A stretch of 64,000 bases of DNA from Hofstenia miamia (GCA_004352715.1 SCFE01000018.1:1223728-1287727), one strand, 5' to 3'. Shown: positions 46,927 through 59,317, counted from the first letter of the stretch. The notes: generated by a model not told the origin, from the letters alone. Program-made: numbers and translations.

Positions 46927-47276
46927 AGTGTTCTGCGGCCAAGGCAATTTTCTTGACCGTAGCCGGTCATGTAAAATAAATTTTGGCTATAGCCCGCTGT
47001 TTACTGTAAGGCTTTTGCGCCGGACGTTGGCCGTAATGCTTTAGCCATAGCCAGCCGCTACCCATGATTTTTTGCCGTAGTCAGCGCTTTTCATTACTAC
47101 TAAGTGAAATACTACTAAAACATGCTCACAGTTCGAACAATTAAAGAAAATGGTCAAAGTTTTAAAAACCAAAATGCAAATAAATACCATGAAAATAAAT
47201 TGTTCATCACAATGTCCAGAAATAAATTTTAGCCGGGATTTCGGCCGCGGCTACGGCTATGGTTTTCCCTGAACAT
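46927..47276. mobile_element. Inverted-repeat element with TAGCC/GGCTA-rich arms
   Basis: The left part reads AGTGTTCTGCGGCCAAGG and CGTAGCCGG. The right part on the other strand reads ATGTTCAGGGAAAACC and CATAGCCGTAGCCGCGGCC. Both arms are dense in TAGCC/GGCTA words. No target duplication is convincing. Confidence 0.45.
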
Positions 47277-47404
47277 GTGGGCTAATCAGAAATTATACCC
47301 GATTTTTTTAAGATTTTGTACCCGAATCTAAACCGAACCGTCTGCCAAGGAAAATCGTTCAAGTAGCACCCCACTTCCTCAACAAAATCGGGAGCAATTC
47401 TCTA

Positions 47405-47982
47405 CAGGGTGGCCGAAAAGTCCCATAACACTCTATTTAGTATGATTAAATATAATTGATTTTAATATTCTAATGCTGTTAAAAGAATTTATTTCATTTA
47501 TTTTTTCAGTTATGACTGAAATCAGTGTATTTACTTTTGAGGAGCGCTTAATTGCTGCTGTTTGGGTTCACGACTGCATCAGGAATGACATGACTATTGA
47601 AGATATTCGAAGTGCTTTCACAGAAAGATTTGGAAAGCCCACGCTATCAAGAAGTAATCTGTATCTTTGGGAGAAGAAGGTTTTTGAAACAGGTAGCATT
47701 CTGGATCAGGCAAAAAGTGGCAGGCCTGAAACACGAAAGGAAACGTGTGCTGATGTTCAAGAATCACTGCAACATTCTCCCAAGAAATCCAGCAGAATTG
47801 TGCAAGAACAATGAGGGCCAACATACTGATCCCCTAAACCACTAAATTACTCTAGTTGTTTTCTGCTTTGTTTCTAATAAAGTTCTTTTTTGTTGAATAT
47901 ATATGTTTCTGTGTGTTTCATTAAAAAATACTGTGTTTTATTAAGAATACCTGTAATATCCTCGAACTTTTCAGCCACCCTG
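47405..47982 (+). mobile_element. Mariner-type MITE retaining the transposase DNA-binding domain
   Basis: The ends CAGGGTGGCCGAAAAGTCC (left) and CAGGGTGGCTGAAAAGTTC (right, reverse strand) form TIRs. TA is duplicated at 47403-47404 and 47983-47984. Inside, 47512-47814 encodes about 100 residues beginning MTEISVFTFEERLIAAV. This is a helix-turn-helix of the type fused to mariner-like transposases (DUF4817-like): T-F-E-E-R, a helix with FTERFGKPTLSRSNLYLWEK, then ETGSILDQAKSGRP and HSPKKSSR. The catalytic DDD domain is entirely missing and the frame stops shortly after the HTH. The element is 578 bp and clean, so the internal deletion may be the form that transposed. Confidence 0.8.
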
Positions 47983-47984
47983 TA

Positions 47985-48480
47985 GACTAAATTTGTTCGT
48001 TCGGACAAACACAAATAGTGGACAATATAAATTCGTGTAGCACCCCTATAGCCAACTTTAGTCTTAATTAAATGACAAAAGTTGCTCGTGTAGCAAAGTG
48101 CTCTGCCAACTTTCTGCCAATTATCACCTTCAAATATAATAAAACAATTCTGAGCTATGATTGCATTCGTTTTCAGAGTATATTTCAATTGTAAAATTTA
48201 TAGTTACCTAGTTTATAGAATTCATAATAATGCTTCGTAGTTTTTTATGTTAAAATAAGCACATGTTCACTACGTCAAAATTTCTTTGCACATCTGCATT
48301 AAATTAACACAATTAACTCATCATAAAGAATCTCTTGCATTAAACAAAAACAATTGCACCCAATAAAACATTGATTATATCCGCGTAGATTGAGCAGTCA
48401 ATTACGGCATAGATTTGAGGACTCATTGTGGCGTAACCAGGGGGATCCTGGGAATTCGAAGGGGTAGTAATTTTCTTTTA
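47985..48480. other. AT-rich spacer, no gene seen
   Basis: An open minus-strand stretch (47874-48188) begins inside this spacer and crosses the mariner TIR at its far end, so it is not a gene. Nothing else is supported. Confidence 0.45.
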
Positions 48481-48482
48481 AA

Positions 48483-48556
48483 ATCGTATTCCAATAATTA
48501 TGTATTTCAATAATATCGTATTCCAATAATTTCGTATTCCAATAATGTCGTATTTT
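48483..48556 (+). repeat. Short minisatellite, unit TCGTATTCCAATAAT
   Basis: Four units with period 16-18 bp, the second degenerate, the last partial. Confidence 0.75.
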
Positions 48557-48691
48557 CTGGATTTTGACGTCTTGCTACTATCCGGAATAATGAAGTAACT
48601 AACCCTTACCTTTTAATGTTGAAATACACTTAATTCCAGCATACATCAATGAAAACCATAAAAAGTTATTCAAAGATACACACTATAGGAT

Positions 48692-48931
48692 ATATATATA
48701 TATATATATATATATANNNNNNNNNNNNNNNNNNNNNNNNNNNNNNNNNNNNNNNNNNNNNNNNNNNNNNNNNNNNNNNNNNNNNNNNNNNNNNNNNNNN
48801 NNNNNNNNNNNNNNNNNNNNNNNNNNNNNNNNNNNNNNNNNNNNNNNNNNNNNNNNNNNNNNNNNNNNNNNNNNNNNNNNNNNNNNNNNNNNNNNNNNNN
48901 NNNNNNNNNNNNNNNNNNNNNTATATATATA
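48692..48931. repeat. (AT)n interrupted by an N gap (48717-48921)
   Basis: TA dinucleotide repeat on both sides of the Ns. The gap is probably an assembly break in a long microsatellite. Confidence 0.85.
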
Positions 48932-49975
48932 TTTAGAATGCAGACTGTAATCATCTTAGCAGAACTTAACAGATTTAATTAATACTAAAAGCGAACTCCA
49001 GATCTAGTGGATTGAGGTTTCCTCAAAAAGTGTCCTAATATAATTTATAATGTTAAATGATATTATATATAAGCAATGAATGGTTTTTATGTTGCCTGAG
49101 ACTTTAAAGTGATAAACATCTAAAATGACTGTACGCTGAACATTTAGAGGCCTGAATTAGCCAAGTGACGTAATTTCGTGTTCATTTTTACATGTAAAAA
49201 ACATCAAGTACTTAAATTGAAATTAAAGTTATATGTCGATTGTAACAACGAATAGAAAATTGTAAGATGTATGGCAAAAAAGCGAAAAACTCAAACATTT
49301 TTTATCCAATGTGCTTCAAACTAGGTGAAATCGGTTTGATTGTTAAATTCTACATCTAAAATACATCCTAAAATTCCATAAATTTTAGATTTGCTTTAGT
49401 TTCAGACTTTGTCCCATCATATCGGGATAAACTATTGGTCGAAAAAGCTACAAAATCATGTGTACATAAGTTCAACACTTTTGTAGGGATGGTGAGACTT
49501 AATATCAAATTCAAAAAAGGTTTTTTCACATAGTTTTCACAAATTTTCAATTTTGGCGAATATCTATTGTTAGAGTTGACAATTTTGTAGAAATACTGTT
49601 CCATAAATTTATATAGTGTCAATACAGTTTAAATACTATTCGATATATGCTGAATAACACTGAGATAAACACATTTTAAATTTTAGGATGTCAATTTAAA
49701 TTTTCAATAAGTTTAGCACCAGATAAAAAACCTTTATCCAAAACAAAAATAACTTAATTATTAAACCATAACATGTAGGTTACTCAAACATATTCTAGAA
49801 TCATCAGAGTTAGCGTAACAAAAAGAAGTAGTATAGACTCAATACTATAGAGCCATAACTTGATGAAAGCGTAGTATCTACTATCGAGTAGGGAAAAGAT
49901 TTCCATGTATCATATTTTAGAGAGCGGTTAGTAAGTTATACGCAATACCACTGTCCGCGAAACAATGTTAAGATT
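48932..49975. other. AT-rich spacer, no gene seen
   Basis: No coding region or repeat pair is supported before composition changes near 49980. Confidence 0.45.
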
Positions 49976-49979
49976 ACTA

Positions 49980-50568
49980 AAGATCTAAAATAAAAGTGTA
50001 TATTGATAGAACTGCACAACGGCCTGCTATAGGAGGCATAGGAAATCACGTGACAATAACTGCCGAAGTGAGGCCTGATAATCAAAGGCATATAACAAAC
50101 GATTCTGCATCAGCATAAACCCCGGACAGGATCAAGTTTGCACAGACACAAGACTTTCGAGAACATCCTATGGCTGAATTGCCCACCGTGCAACCCTCCT
50201 CATCTCTGTGGCAAGTTTAGCTGCTCATGACCATCTAATAAAGTATAGCGGTTAGGATTTCGACCGAGTTGTACTGAATTAAAAGTTGTATTAACAATCG
50301 CGCACAAAGCTGCCCTATTTATTCATAAAATAAATGTAAATAACACGTAGCACAACCTGCCAACAGCAGAACTAAATAGTAATGTCTGTAGTGACGTCAA
50401 CAGCATGATATGATGCGCGGGAACTGATTTAAGCGGAGATGGAGACGCCTAGCGGGGAACAGCATAAGGGCATTGAGAACAAAAATGATGAATGAAGAAC
50501 AGAATAAAATTAGGGTGCCGATGCCACACGGCCACCCAATGCTGCCTCGACGGCATGAAAGAGATTTT
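49980..50568 (-). other. Possible 3' non-coding/LTR region of the gypsy element
   Basis: GC content rises abruptly at about 49990 and stays higher up to the last open frame of the retrotransposon at 50569. That position is where the 3' LTR of a minus-strand element would sit. No second LTR exists at the other end (the element is truncated near 56770), so the LTR cannot be proven or delimited. Confidence 0.3.
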
Positions 50569-53500
50569 TTACTGAAACAGTTGCTGGATTAGTTTGTGGG
50601 CATTGTCCAAAAGTTTTGGGGTTTGATTAACTTCCCACGTGATATCAGTGATATTTTCTTCTTGGCTGAGGTAGGCTAAAGTTTTGATCTGTGTCATTTT
50701 TTGTTTGTGGTATTGTATGTATTTTAGGTGTTTCACTGGTGCAGGTATGATGATGGATTGGCGAAGATTGTTCAGCCTTCTTTGAAAGATATCGTAGATG
50801 GATCTGTATAGTTTTTGTCCCTTTAGGGTAATCATCAAAGTCATTTTGGCGTCCACATCGGAAGGTTGGGCCATTGTTGTGTCCAATCTTGCATCGGGGA
50901 AGAAGAATTGGAACACAGAGGTAAGAAATTGGTGATAGTTATTATTTTTGTAGAGAAAGATGATGTTTTTAGTATGAGCTCTTCTGTCATCTGATCTGGG
51001 GCATTTAATTCTGCATGACTCATGGTGATTATTTTAATACGTTTGGACATGTTGTAATATCAAGGATCTTCTTGGAGAAGATTTGCGCAGATGATGTCAT
51101 TGCTGCCAGGGAATAAGGTTAGTGATTTTAATTTCTTCTTGTTTAGCTTAGTCTTTAGATTTGCTATTTGTTGTTGAATAGGTGTTCCTTTTTTATATAT
51201 GTCTTCGGGAGTATGTTTGGTATCTACAAGTTATCTGTATCCCTGTTTATTGTCTCTGAGTAGATTGGTGGCATCTTTGAATATTTTAGTTCTTTTGAAA
51301 TTCATGATGTCTTGGGCTGTATTGTAGTACAGCTTGTAGGAAGGTACGTCATGTTTGATTGGTTTGACTGATTTTTCTTTAGTGCATGGTGTTGTGATTG
51401 GGATGCAGATTAAGAGAGACGGAATGCAGAGCTCGTTTGCAGTAGCTATTTGAGTTTTGAGTTGGTGCCAATGACCAGTGGTTTCTGTAATTTGTGCTGT
51501 GCCAAATGTTATGGGATAATTTAGTGATTTGTGATCGATTTCAGCTATTACATTTAGTTTTGACGTTTTCACTAGAGATTGTTTGGTATTCCCGTGTTAT
51601 CAGGAATCTAGTTAGGGTCAAATGCGATTTGTTGATTGGGAGACATGAAGATTCTGAGTTCCGTTTTTGTGAATGACTCTGTAAACATGCTCATTTTGAT
51701 CATCTTGATGTCCAATATTTTATCTGGTGTGTATTGAATCAGAGTGATCTGTATTTGCATTTTGTTGTTGAACGTGGATTTATCCAGTAGCAAGTTTTGG
51801 TTTTCAGCTCTGATCCACATTGGTGTTGTGATGACTTCAGTTTTTGAAAGTTTCTCATTTGTAATCTGATCTAGTGATTGTTGGATTTGTGGTTTTGTGG
51901 TGAGAGTTTTATTGCTGACGTTGAGAGGAGTTTTTCTTCTTCTTCAACAGAGATGTTAGTTTTTGGAAGAAATGAGATGACTTTTATTGGTTCAAAGTGT
52001 ACATGGACGTTAGTAGAATCTTTGGTGATTGACATGGTACTGTAGGTGATTTCGGGGTAGCTGGAGTGAAGGCATTAGAAGAGATTATGATTTTTCCATT
52101 AATGTTGTGGTTGCAACATAGTTGCAGGTAAGATTGAGTGCTGTGCGGTATCCTTTGGAGTAGCATATCAGCGTTGAGTGGTGATCTGGTATCCATAGAT
52201 TTTGCAAAATGAGTTTCTGATGTGGTAACCCACATGTATTTTTGAGTGTGAAGGTGTAGGAAGTCGAGGTTGCTTTTGTGACGTCCAAGGTGGTTTTGTA
52301 ATATGATGTGTGATGTATGACTAAGAGGATTTTCCTTGTTGATAACTCTGATTAGGTGTTTTTTGTAAGTGTAGCTTACTTGTTGGCATTGCTTTATCAG
52401 AGAAGTGGTAACGTGAATCTGTTGCAGTATCCAATTTTTTACTTTTCAAGAGATTGGAGTGATTGCTATTTTGTTGCTTTTCCTTGTAGTTAGTGATTCT
52501 TCTTACTTGGNNNNNNNNNNNNNNNNNNNNNNNNNNNNNNNNNNNNNNNNNNGTGTAGCTTACTTGTTGGCATTGCTTTATCAGAGAAGTGGTAACGTGA
52601 ATCTGTTGCAGTATCCAATTTTTTACTTTTCAAGAGATTGGAGTGATTGCTATTTTGTTGCTTTTCCTTGTAGTTAGTGATTCTTCTTACTTGGGTGATA
52701 GGTAGTTCCAATTCGTGATTGTTGGTGAGGAATATTGCTAGGAGCCATATTGCGGAAGTGGTTGTGATGTCTGGGATCTATTTATCCATGAAGATTTTAT
52801 AGCATAAATCCTTTTGGTAGTTGAAATCAGCAGCTTGACTGATATCTGTTAATAGTTTTTCTACATGCATGCTGTAGTTACTGGAAGTCAATTCAATGTT
52901 TATGGTGGTCCACTGTTCTTTGTGATGCTGTGTAGCTTTAAGGAGAGACCAGTGTTCGTTTATGGTGTTGATCATGTTTTGATTCCATTTGAAGGCGAAT
53001 TGCATGTTGATTGTTTTGACAGCAATTTGGAGAATGTTAGGATTTGTGATCTCTGAAGTTTGTTTTTGCAGCATTGCGTCAATTGCTAGCTGTTGTTCTG
53101 TAATAATGTGGTATGGTGGCATAAATCTCTGTATGAGACCTTTCTTGTTCCATGGCAATGTGAGCTAAGGTAGTTTTTCTGATGATGCAGAAGTATTTTA
53201 AGTAGCTTTCAAGGTCAAGGATGTTATCTGGTATCAGTGACTCTTCTTCTACATAGATAAAGTTAGTGTTAATTCTGTATGCATGAGTATCAGATTGATG
53301 CATTGAACCATTTTTAAGCTGGCTTTGTTTGAGTATGTAGACTATGTTTAGTGTTTTCCAGTTGATATTGATGCAATTGAGTGCTTTGCAGCTGTTTCTG
53401 TTTTTGATTAGCTTGAGAATATTTTTAAAAAGTACATTGTTGTTGAACGTGATGTGGACTGTGCTGCAAAAGTAGTCATGGCTGAGTTTTTGTAGAAAGT

Positions 53501-54060
53501 TTTCCAGGTAGAAGATAATGGTGTTAATCTGAGGACGTTTGGTAGCATCAATTATTGTAGGTAGTGCTTTGCTGGTTATTTTGTTTCACCAATAGAGAGT
53601 ATTTTGGATATGGAATCATGGGTTGCTGCCAAAATGTTGTTGTGTGATGTATCTGCAGCATTGGGATGCTATTAAATAGGGATGTAATGTTTCTCCTTCC
53701 ACTATAGACAATTGTTGTTGGAGTTCTTGATAGTGAGTGTCCTGGTGACTGCTGGTAGTAGATGAGGTTTGTGAAGAGAGCTGTATTAGGATATGTTGTT
53801 TCACTGGAATTTTGGAGGTGGAAGCGCCCACCCTTTTGCAAGTTGGTGTGGAAGAGGTGGTAGCTTGTGGCTTGTCATCAGTAGCTGAGAACGTCCTGCA
53901 GCTAGAGACGTCCGAGGTAGAATCAAGTACACTGAAGGACCCTGAGAAAATCCTGCAAGCAGATTCAGGAGTACTTGATGTGTGCAGAGTGGCTTTGCTC
54001 CTCCAAGTGCTGCTCTTGGGGCTTGTATTTACAGCTTTGCTTTTCATCTGATGTGGCATC
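50569..54060 (-). pseudogene. Post-integrase coding region of the gypsy-type element, product unrecognised
   Basis: Downstream of pol on the same strand, open segments follow one another for about 3.4 kb with frame changes between them. The main ones are 54059-53616, 53303-53079, 53158-52778, 52235-51984, 51820-51608, 51572-51231 and 50916-50569. Composition (rich in Gln, Thr, Asn, His, Ser; few Phe/Ile runs) is uniform across segments and unlike the flanking AT-rich frames, so this is decayed coding sequence. The position fits an extra third ORF (env-like or other), but no signal peptide, furin-type site or clear transmembrane anchor was recognised. The identity is open. A false 42-bp N gap at 52511-52552 duplicates 142 bp inside it. 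Confidence 0.5.
52369..52694. other. Spurious gap: 142-bp identical flanks around 42 Ns
   Basis: 52369-52510 and 52553-52694 are identical (GTGTAGCTTACTTGTTGG to TTCTTCTTACTTGG), separated only by Ns at 52511-52552. The overlap was not merged, so true sequence probably runs 52510 directly to 52695. Confidence 0.9.
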
Positions 54061-54399
54061 TAAAGACAAGCTAGCAATGTTAATAGACCAATCTTTATAA
54101 TTAGTATTAGATTTTAGAATTTGTTTAGGCTGCGTGTGCGATCATACTGGTGAAGAAGTATTGCATTTAAACTCATGGTGAAAAGAATCGTTATCAAAGA
54201 CCATGCAACCAGGGGTAAGATAATATTCATTGTTTTGAGATTTAATTAATTTGAATTCATTTAGGTTTGAGATGTGAGCCTGTTCATTGTTGCAAGCAAC
54301 TCATTTGATGTTTTGAAAATGAGTTATCCTTTTATTATCAAGTTTGTAGTTGTGGTGTGGTAAGATCTTAGTTATAGTGCAATGGCCTTCCAAGTTGAA

Positions 54400-56770
54400 A
54401 TCAAGTTTGCTTACTTGTTTGTTGTCTGTAATGATACCAGGGGTATACACATACACTTTGTCTCCAATTTTCTGTGATTCTCCGTAGATTTTTTTGTTGA
54501 ATTGTCATTGTTGTCTGACAGCACTCTTTTCTGCATGTATGCAAATTGATTCATGCGTTTTTTTAACTTGTTGATGAGGTTTGTGACATAAGTGTTGTCG
54601 ATTTTGCTGCAGTATCCTTTGAAAAGCATGGAGACTGGAGTTGGGGCCTCATGGCCGAGCATTGCTTTATAAAGCGAGATTTTTGTAGTAGAATGTGTGG
54701 AGGTATTGTAAAAATACTCGACCATTGGGAGTATTTTATGCCATTGTTTACCTCCAACATGTGCTGTTATTGTCTTCATTACTTTTAACAGTGTCTGATT
54801 GACTCATTCAATGACGCACACCCAATTCTTAATGAGGGCTTTGGCTGTTGTTTGTGCCTTAATATTTCTGAGGGATCATCTTGCAATATTGTGTAAAGTG
54901 ATCCACCATGACAAGTATGTAGGTGTAGCCCTCATCATTCTTAGAGAGTTGCTCTATATTGGCATTTACAATTTCATTAGTATATTCTGCTGTGATTTTT
55001 TCTAGTTCCGTTCATTGACCTGTGAAATGCGACTTGCTTAGTAGTATGCATGACTGGCATTTGTTGATGACGTCTTCAAGAATTTTGTGGAGATATGTGG
55101 TGAAAAAATTTTCGTGAATTCTTAGCTGTTTGGTAGACACCTTTGTGGCCTTGTTCATGTACTTTTTCAACTACTTCTTGTTTATAGTACTCTGGTAACA
55201 CAATGAAACTTTGCATTGTGGCGCTAGCATATAGGATTCCAGTGTTAGTTAGTTTCCAGTGATATTTGTTCTGCTGTTAATTACGCACGTCAGCATTAAT
55301 TAGTGTGCATGATTCGTCCTTTGATTTTTTGTCAAAGTACTGCCGAGCAAATTAATATCAAATACTGTTTATAAATTTTAAAAATAATCAAAATTATAAT
55401 AACCATGTGTGTACAATTAATTATTATTACAATTGAGTCTTAATTGTTTCCTTTCCTTTTCTCATCTTGAGCACACATGGGATTATGCCACAATAGTTGA
55501 GTTCATTTTGTTTAAGCTTCCTGCTGAACCACTGGATTGGCTGGTTTTGGCAATTTTGTAGTTGGTTTAGTGTGGTGCCAATGGCTATGGTGCTTGCATT
55601 GCAATGCAGAATTTAGGGATCAGTATGTGTAGGCGAATTTGAGATGTAATTTTCTTCATTTCTGTGATGTTTCCATGTCCATACAAACTCATTAGATTTT
55701 TTTAGCAGATTGGAGATGTGGAATGTCTTTTCAGCAAAGTTAGGTACAAACATGTAGTAATAATTATAAAGCCAAGTATTCTTTGTACGTCATTTCTCTT
55801 TCGCAGTGGCTGTATTTCATTAATTAGTTGTTTAGCTTCATATTGATTGTGATGTTGCCTGGTGTTATGTTTCTTCCCAGGAAGGTGACTTTTTGTTTTG
55901 CTATGTTACATTTGGTGGCGTTAATTCGTAGACAAGTGTTGAATAGCAGTTTCAATGTGGTGTTGAGTTGTTGTGCATGATCTGTGATGCGCTCTGAACC
56001 CATTAGTATATCATCAATATGTGCTGCTATTCCTTTTAAGAGCTCGTAGTTTCATTAAGTAATAGTTTCATTACATAGTTTGGAATGTGGCAGGTGCATT
56101 ACATAAACCAAAGGCCATGTAAAGCCATTCAAAGAGGCCGTATGGAGAAACGAAAGCCATCTTTTCAATGTCTTGAGGCTTCATTGACACCTGCCAGTAT
56201 ACTTTACATAAGTCCAGCATTGAAAAGATTTTGAACTGCACAGCATTATATAAGATGTCATCGACTCTTGGGAGTGGGTATGCATTTTTTTCGTGATTTC
56301 ATTAAGTTGTCTGAAGTCAATACAAACGCGATGTTTGTTTCCCTGTTTGATAAAGACAGTTGATGTGGCGTATGGCTATGACTTCGTCGAATTATTATAT
56401 TATTGAGTAGGTCAGATATAGTTTTTGCGTACTGATCTTACATTTGTATGGGCACTCTTCTGCATGCTTGTTTGATTGGTTTATCTGATGTTGTATGCAG
56501 TGTTCAACTCCTATTGCTTAGCCCATGCTGATTTCCTGGTCATTAAAGATTGCTGCGTTTTTCTGTAGTATATCGTTGATTAGTTTTCTTTCCTCCTGTT
56601 TTAAGTGAGGATGAGATTCTGATGTAAGAAGAGGAGTGTTTGAAGTCTCTTCTTTTGTAGTAGGTTTACTGGAGATGAGAATTGGTTTATTTTTCATGAT
56701 GTATTTTTCTAGTGGGATGCAAGTATTTGTGATGACTTTTGTTCTTAGCACAAAGTGTGACTAATTTGAA
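54400..56770 (-). mobile_element. Gypsy-type LTR retrotransposon pol (RT, RNase H, integrase), broken
   Basis: Gypsy-type polyprotein on the minus strand with many frameshifts and stops. About 56750-56520 is the region before the RT (HPHLKQEERKLINDIL). The RT palm is at 56200-56080 (YWQVSMKP, MAFGLCNAPATFQ), and the catalytic HIDDIL is at about 56000-56025. RNase H follows at about 55630-55480 (LHCNAS, WFSRKLKQNELNYC). The integrase zinc-binding tail (KCQSC) is near 55060, the first catalytic aspartate (MVDHF) is near 54905, and a distal core block (THSTTKISLYKAMLG) is near 54660. Gag, protease and the 5' LTR are absent. Similarity stops near 56770, about 65 bp before a dispersed 175-bp repeat. 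It cannot encode active enzymes. Confidence 0.75.
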
Positions 56771-56837
56771 ACATAGAAATTCCATTTTACTCTAAGTCCA
56801 AATTTTTTCCAGAAATAGCCTGGGAGTAAATTTTATT

Positions 56838-57012
56838 TAAATTTTATTAAATTTATTAATATTTGCAAATACATGAATCTTTCACAGACATTGATATTTT
56901 GAAAAGATGTCTTGGATTTGCTAGCATTTTTGCTTCATAAAAAGTATTTTGATAATTTTTTTAACTCCGCAAGTTATGAGAAACCATGATTGTATAATGC
57001 GAAATAAGGCAA
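56838..57012 (+). repeat. 175-bp dispersed repeat, copy 1
   Basis: Matches 62932-63099 with small indels and scattered substitutions. Shared words include TTTGCAAATACATGAATCTT, GCATTTTTGCTTCATAAAAA and ATTGTATAATGCGAAATAAG. The two copies are in the same orientation about 6.1 kb apart and bracket GPCR gene 2. Confidence 0.85.
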
Positions 57013-57450
57013 AGAATAAATTATTTTAAAAATCCACTTATCTGGTATATTATAATTTTTCTAAATTAAAAATTTTGCAAATCATTTTTTATATAAAAGC
57101 ATGTATTAATAAGAATAACAAAGTGAGTTCTATTTATAAGCATCTGTTAACGGATTATTTATTACTAAAGTTTTTATTATGATGTTAGTGGTTGCTGAAA
57201 CAACCAAAAGTATGAAACAGCTATAAATAACATTAAAACAACCAATATTGTTATCTGGGTAGTCAGCTAATAGTATCATGTATATTAACAAAAATAGATG
57301 TAATAAACAAAGTAAAATATATCATGCAAACTAAATTGACCCCCATAAATATGTGAGTCACTATAGCAAGTACATGAATCAACACAAAATGACTATGCAA
57401 CTTCCATGACGTCACAACAAACTCCCATCAGTATCCAATAGCTAACACAG
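57013..57450. other. AT-rich spacer, no gene seen
   Basis: No coding or RNA feature is supported in this interval. Confidence 0.45.
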
Positions 57451-57456
57451 ACCATG

Positions 57457-57660
57457 AGTCAGAGTGGCATGGGCTTTGACCCCCCCNNNNNNNNNNNNNN
57501 NNNNNNNNNNNNNNNNNNNNNNNNNNNNNNNNNNNNNNNNNNNNNNNNNNNNNNNNNNNNNNNNNNNNNNNNNNNNNNNNNNNNNNNNNNNNNNNNNNNN
57601 NNNNNNNNNNNNNNNNNNNNNNNNNNNNNNAGTCAGAGTGGCATGGGCTTTGACCCCCCC
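57457..57660. other. Spurious gap: 30-bp identical flanks around 144 Ns
   Basis: AGTCAGAGTGGCATGGGCTT followed by TGACCCCCCC occurs at 57457-57486 and again at 57631-57660, with only Ns between. The break lies at a C homopolymer that continues after 57660. It is probably an unmerged overlap. Confidence 0.8.
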
Positions 57661-57826
57661 CCCCTTTCGACAATCAGAAAAAATTGTCACGGGCTTCAAG
57701 TCTCTTTAACAACTCCTATGTTATATCAAGCATATTATTACTACCTGGTTCATGCTGAATATGTTTATTTGGAATTTTCTAAAATATAGCCTAGTTGTAT
57801 GATCTGTAATGTGGTTTGATATATGT

Positions 57827-57960
57827 GATAAAAGCCATGAGGCGCCTTGTCATTTAGAAATTTCATTATTAGATTAGAAACTAAATGTAGCATGATCTAT
57901 ATGATAAAATCGATGAGGCGCCTTGTTTCCGAAAAATTTCTTTATTAGAATATAATATTA
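57827..57960 (+). repeat. Two-unit tandem repeat of about 75 bp
   Basis: GATAAAAGCCATGAGGCGCC (57827) and GATAAAATCGATGAGGCGCC (57903) start two related units, both continuing TTGT, AAATTTC and TTATTAGA. The GATGAGGCGCC core is conserved and GC-rich in an AT-rich setting. Confidence 0.7.
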
Positions 57961-59110
57961 CATCCTTACTTGCTAAATAACATAGTAGTTGTTAATTAAT
58001 AAATACTGGTTTATTAAGTAATAATTTTGGGCGTGAATATGGCGTGAAATATCTAATCAATCCCTCCAAAATGTTGTAAACTTCTAGTATATTTTAACAA
58101 AATTTATTAGACAATCGTTCTCTATACTAAGACACATGTCCTGCTATTCCATGCATTAATCTGCGTTTCTATTTTTTCTATAAAAATGAAAAAATAGTCA
58201 TGTTGCGTTATGCGAAATCAAATTTAAAATATTGAACATTCTTCTTTCAAGCATGTCTAATTCTTACATATACTACTTTAAATTGAAAAATATTTTCTAT
58301 TTTGTTACCAAAAATCTAGATTGAATACAAGCATTGCTTAAATGATACTAATTACATTATAATAGTAAATCAATTGTGCTATGTGCAGCATTACTGTGAG
58401 CTTAAGTTGCTATATAAATTCAGAGTTTTGTAATTAATAACACTGAAGTATTACACAATAGTTATTTTAATGTTAAAACTTGTGAAATAGGTATTGAAGC
58501 CTTCCAGGATGTTGTAAGGAGCTCGTAAATCAGACGAAAATTCATGAAAGTATCATTCTCTAAATTAAGACATCTGCCTTTTTTTCTAGATAGATATCAA
58601 CAAACTAGGCAAATATAAACTTACTAATGTTATCTATAAAGATTTATACATATTTTCATATTACCCTCACTCGCAGAATGCATTTTCGAAACTAACATAC
58701 ATCTGCATATATATTTAACCTATAGGCTATTCACACTTGGTCAATCATTGATCTACACACCAGTGGCGCCGAAAGTGTGATAACATTTTAATTTAATTAG
58801 GCTGACTAATAATTAACTGGCAGAAAAAATTTTTTTTTTTTCAAAAAATTATTCTTATTGGTGGTGATGCCAAACTTCTAAAAAAATTATGCTTTTTGAT
58901 AATTCTTGAACTAATAAAGATTTGAATTGTGCGCAGGGCACCTTAACTTTGTTGGAAGTTCTTTCAAAAGTAAAAATAGCAGCGATTAGTTTTTGTCTAT
59001 GGGCTGAATCTCTGATAACTAGCACTGAGAAAATATTGAAAGATTCTTAAAGAAAACAAAATGTTGATCAAAAAATAGTTCTTTCAAATGCTAACACACA
59101 GCAATAATTT
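57961..59110. other. AT-rich spacer, no gene seen
   Basis: No supported gene, RNA or repeat pair in this interval. Confidence 0.45.
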
Positions 59111-59113
59111 TTT

Positions 59114-59317
59114 TCACAAATCATCATCATTGCATTCATCATTTAATGTATATGCAACAATATCGTAAAACTTCGTAATAGGTTTGGAGCTAATGTTAAA
59201 AATGTGGATAAAATGTTTTGTATCTTTTCCGTCACACTGACCAGTTTTAAGGTCAAAATATTCAATAGGCAATTCTATTGATTCAGGATCACAGGGATAT
59301 AACTGATCATTTTGCAT
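59114..59317 (-). other. Candidate small coding exon, minus strand
   Basis: 67 codons from ATG at 59317 to a stop at 59114 encode a hydrophilic, acidic peptide with mixed composition (DPESIELPIEYFDLKTGQC, a lone KHFIHIFNI stretch, and an acidic end NDECNDDDL). A TGTAG acceptor lies just before the ATG on this strand, so it could be a terminal exon as well as a short gene. No family is recognised. The amino-acid usage is unlike the Ile/Lys/Asn-rich chance frames around it. Confidence 0.3.
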
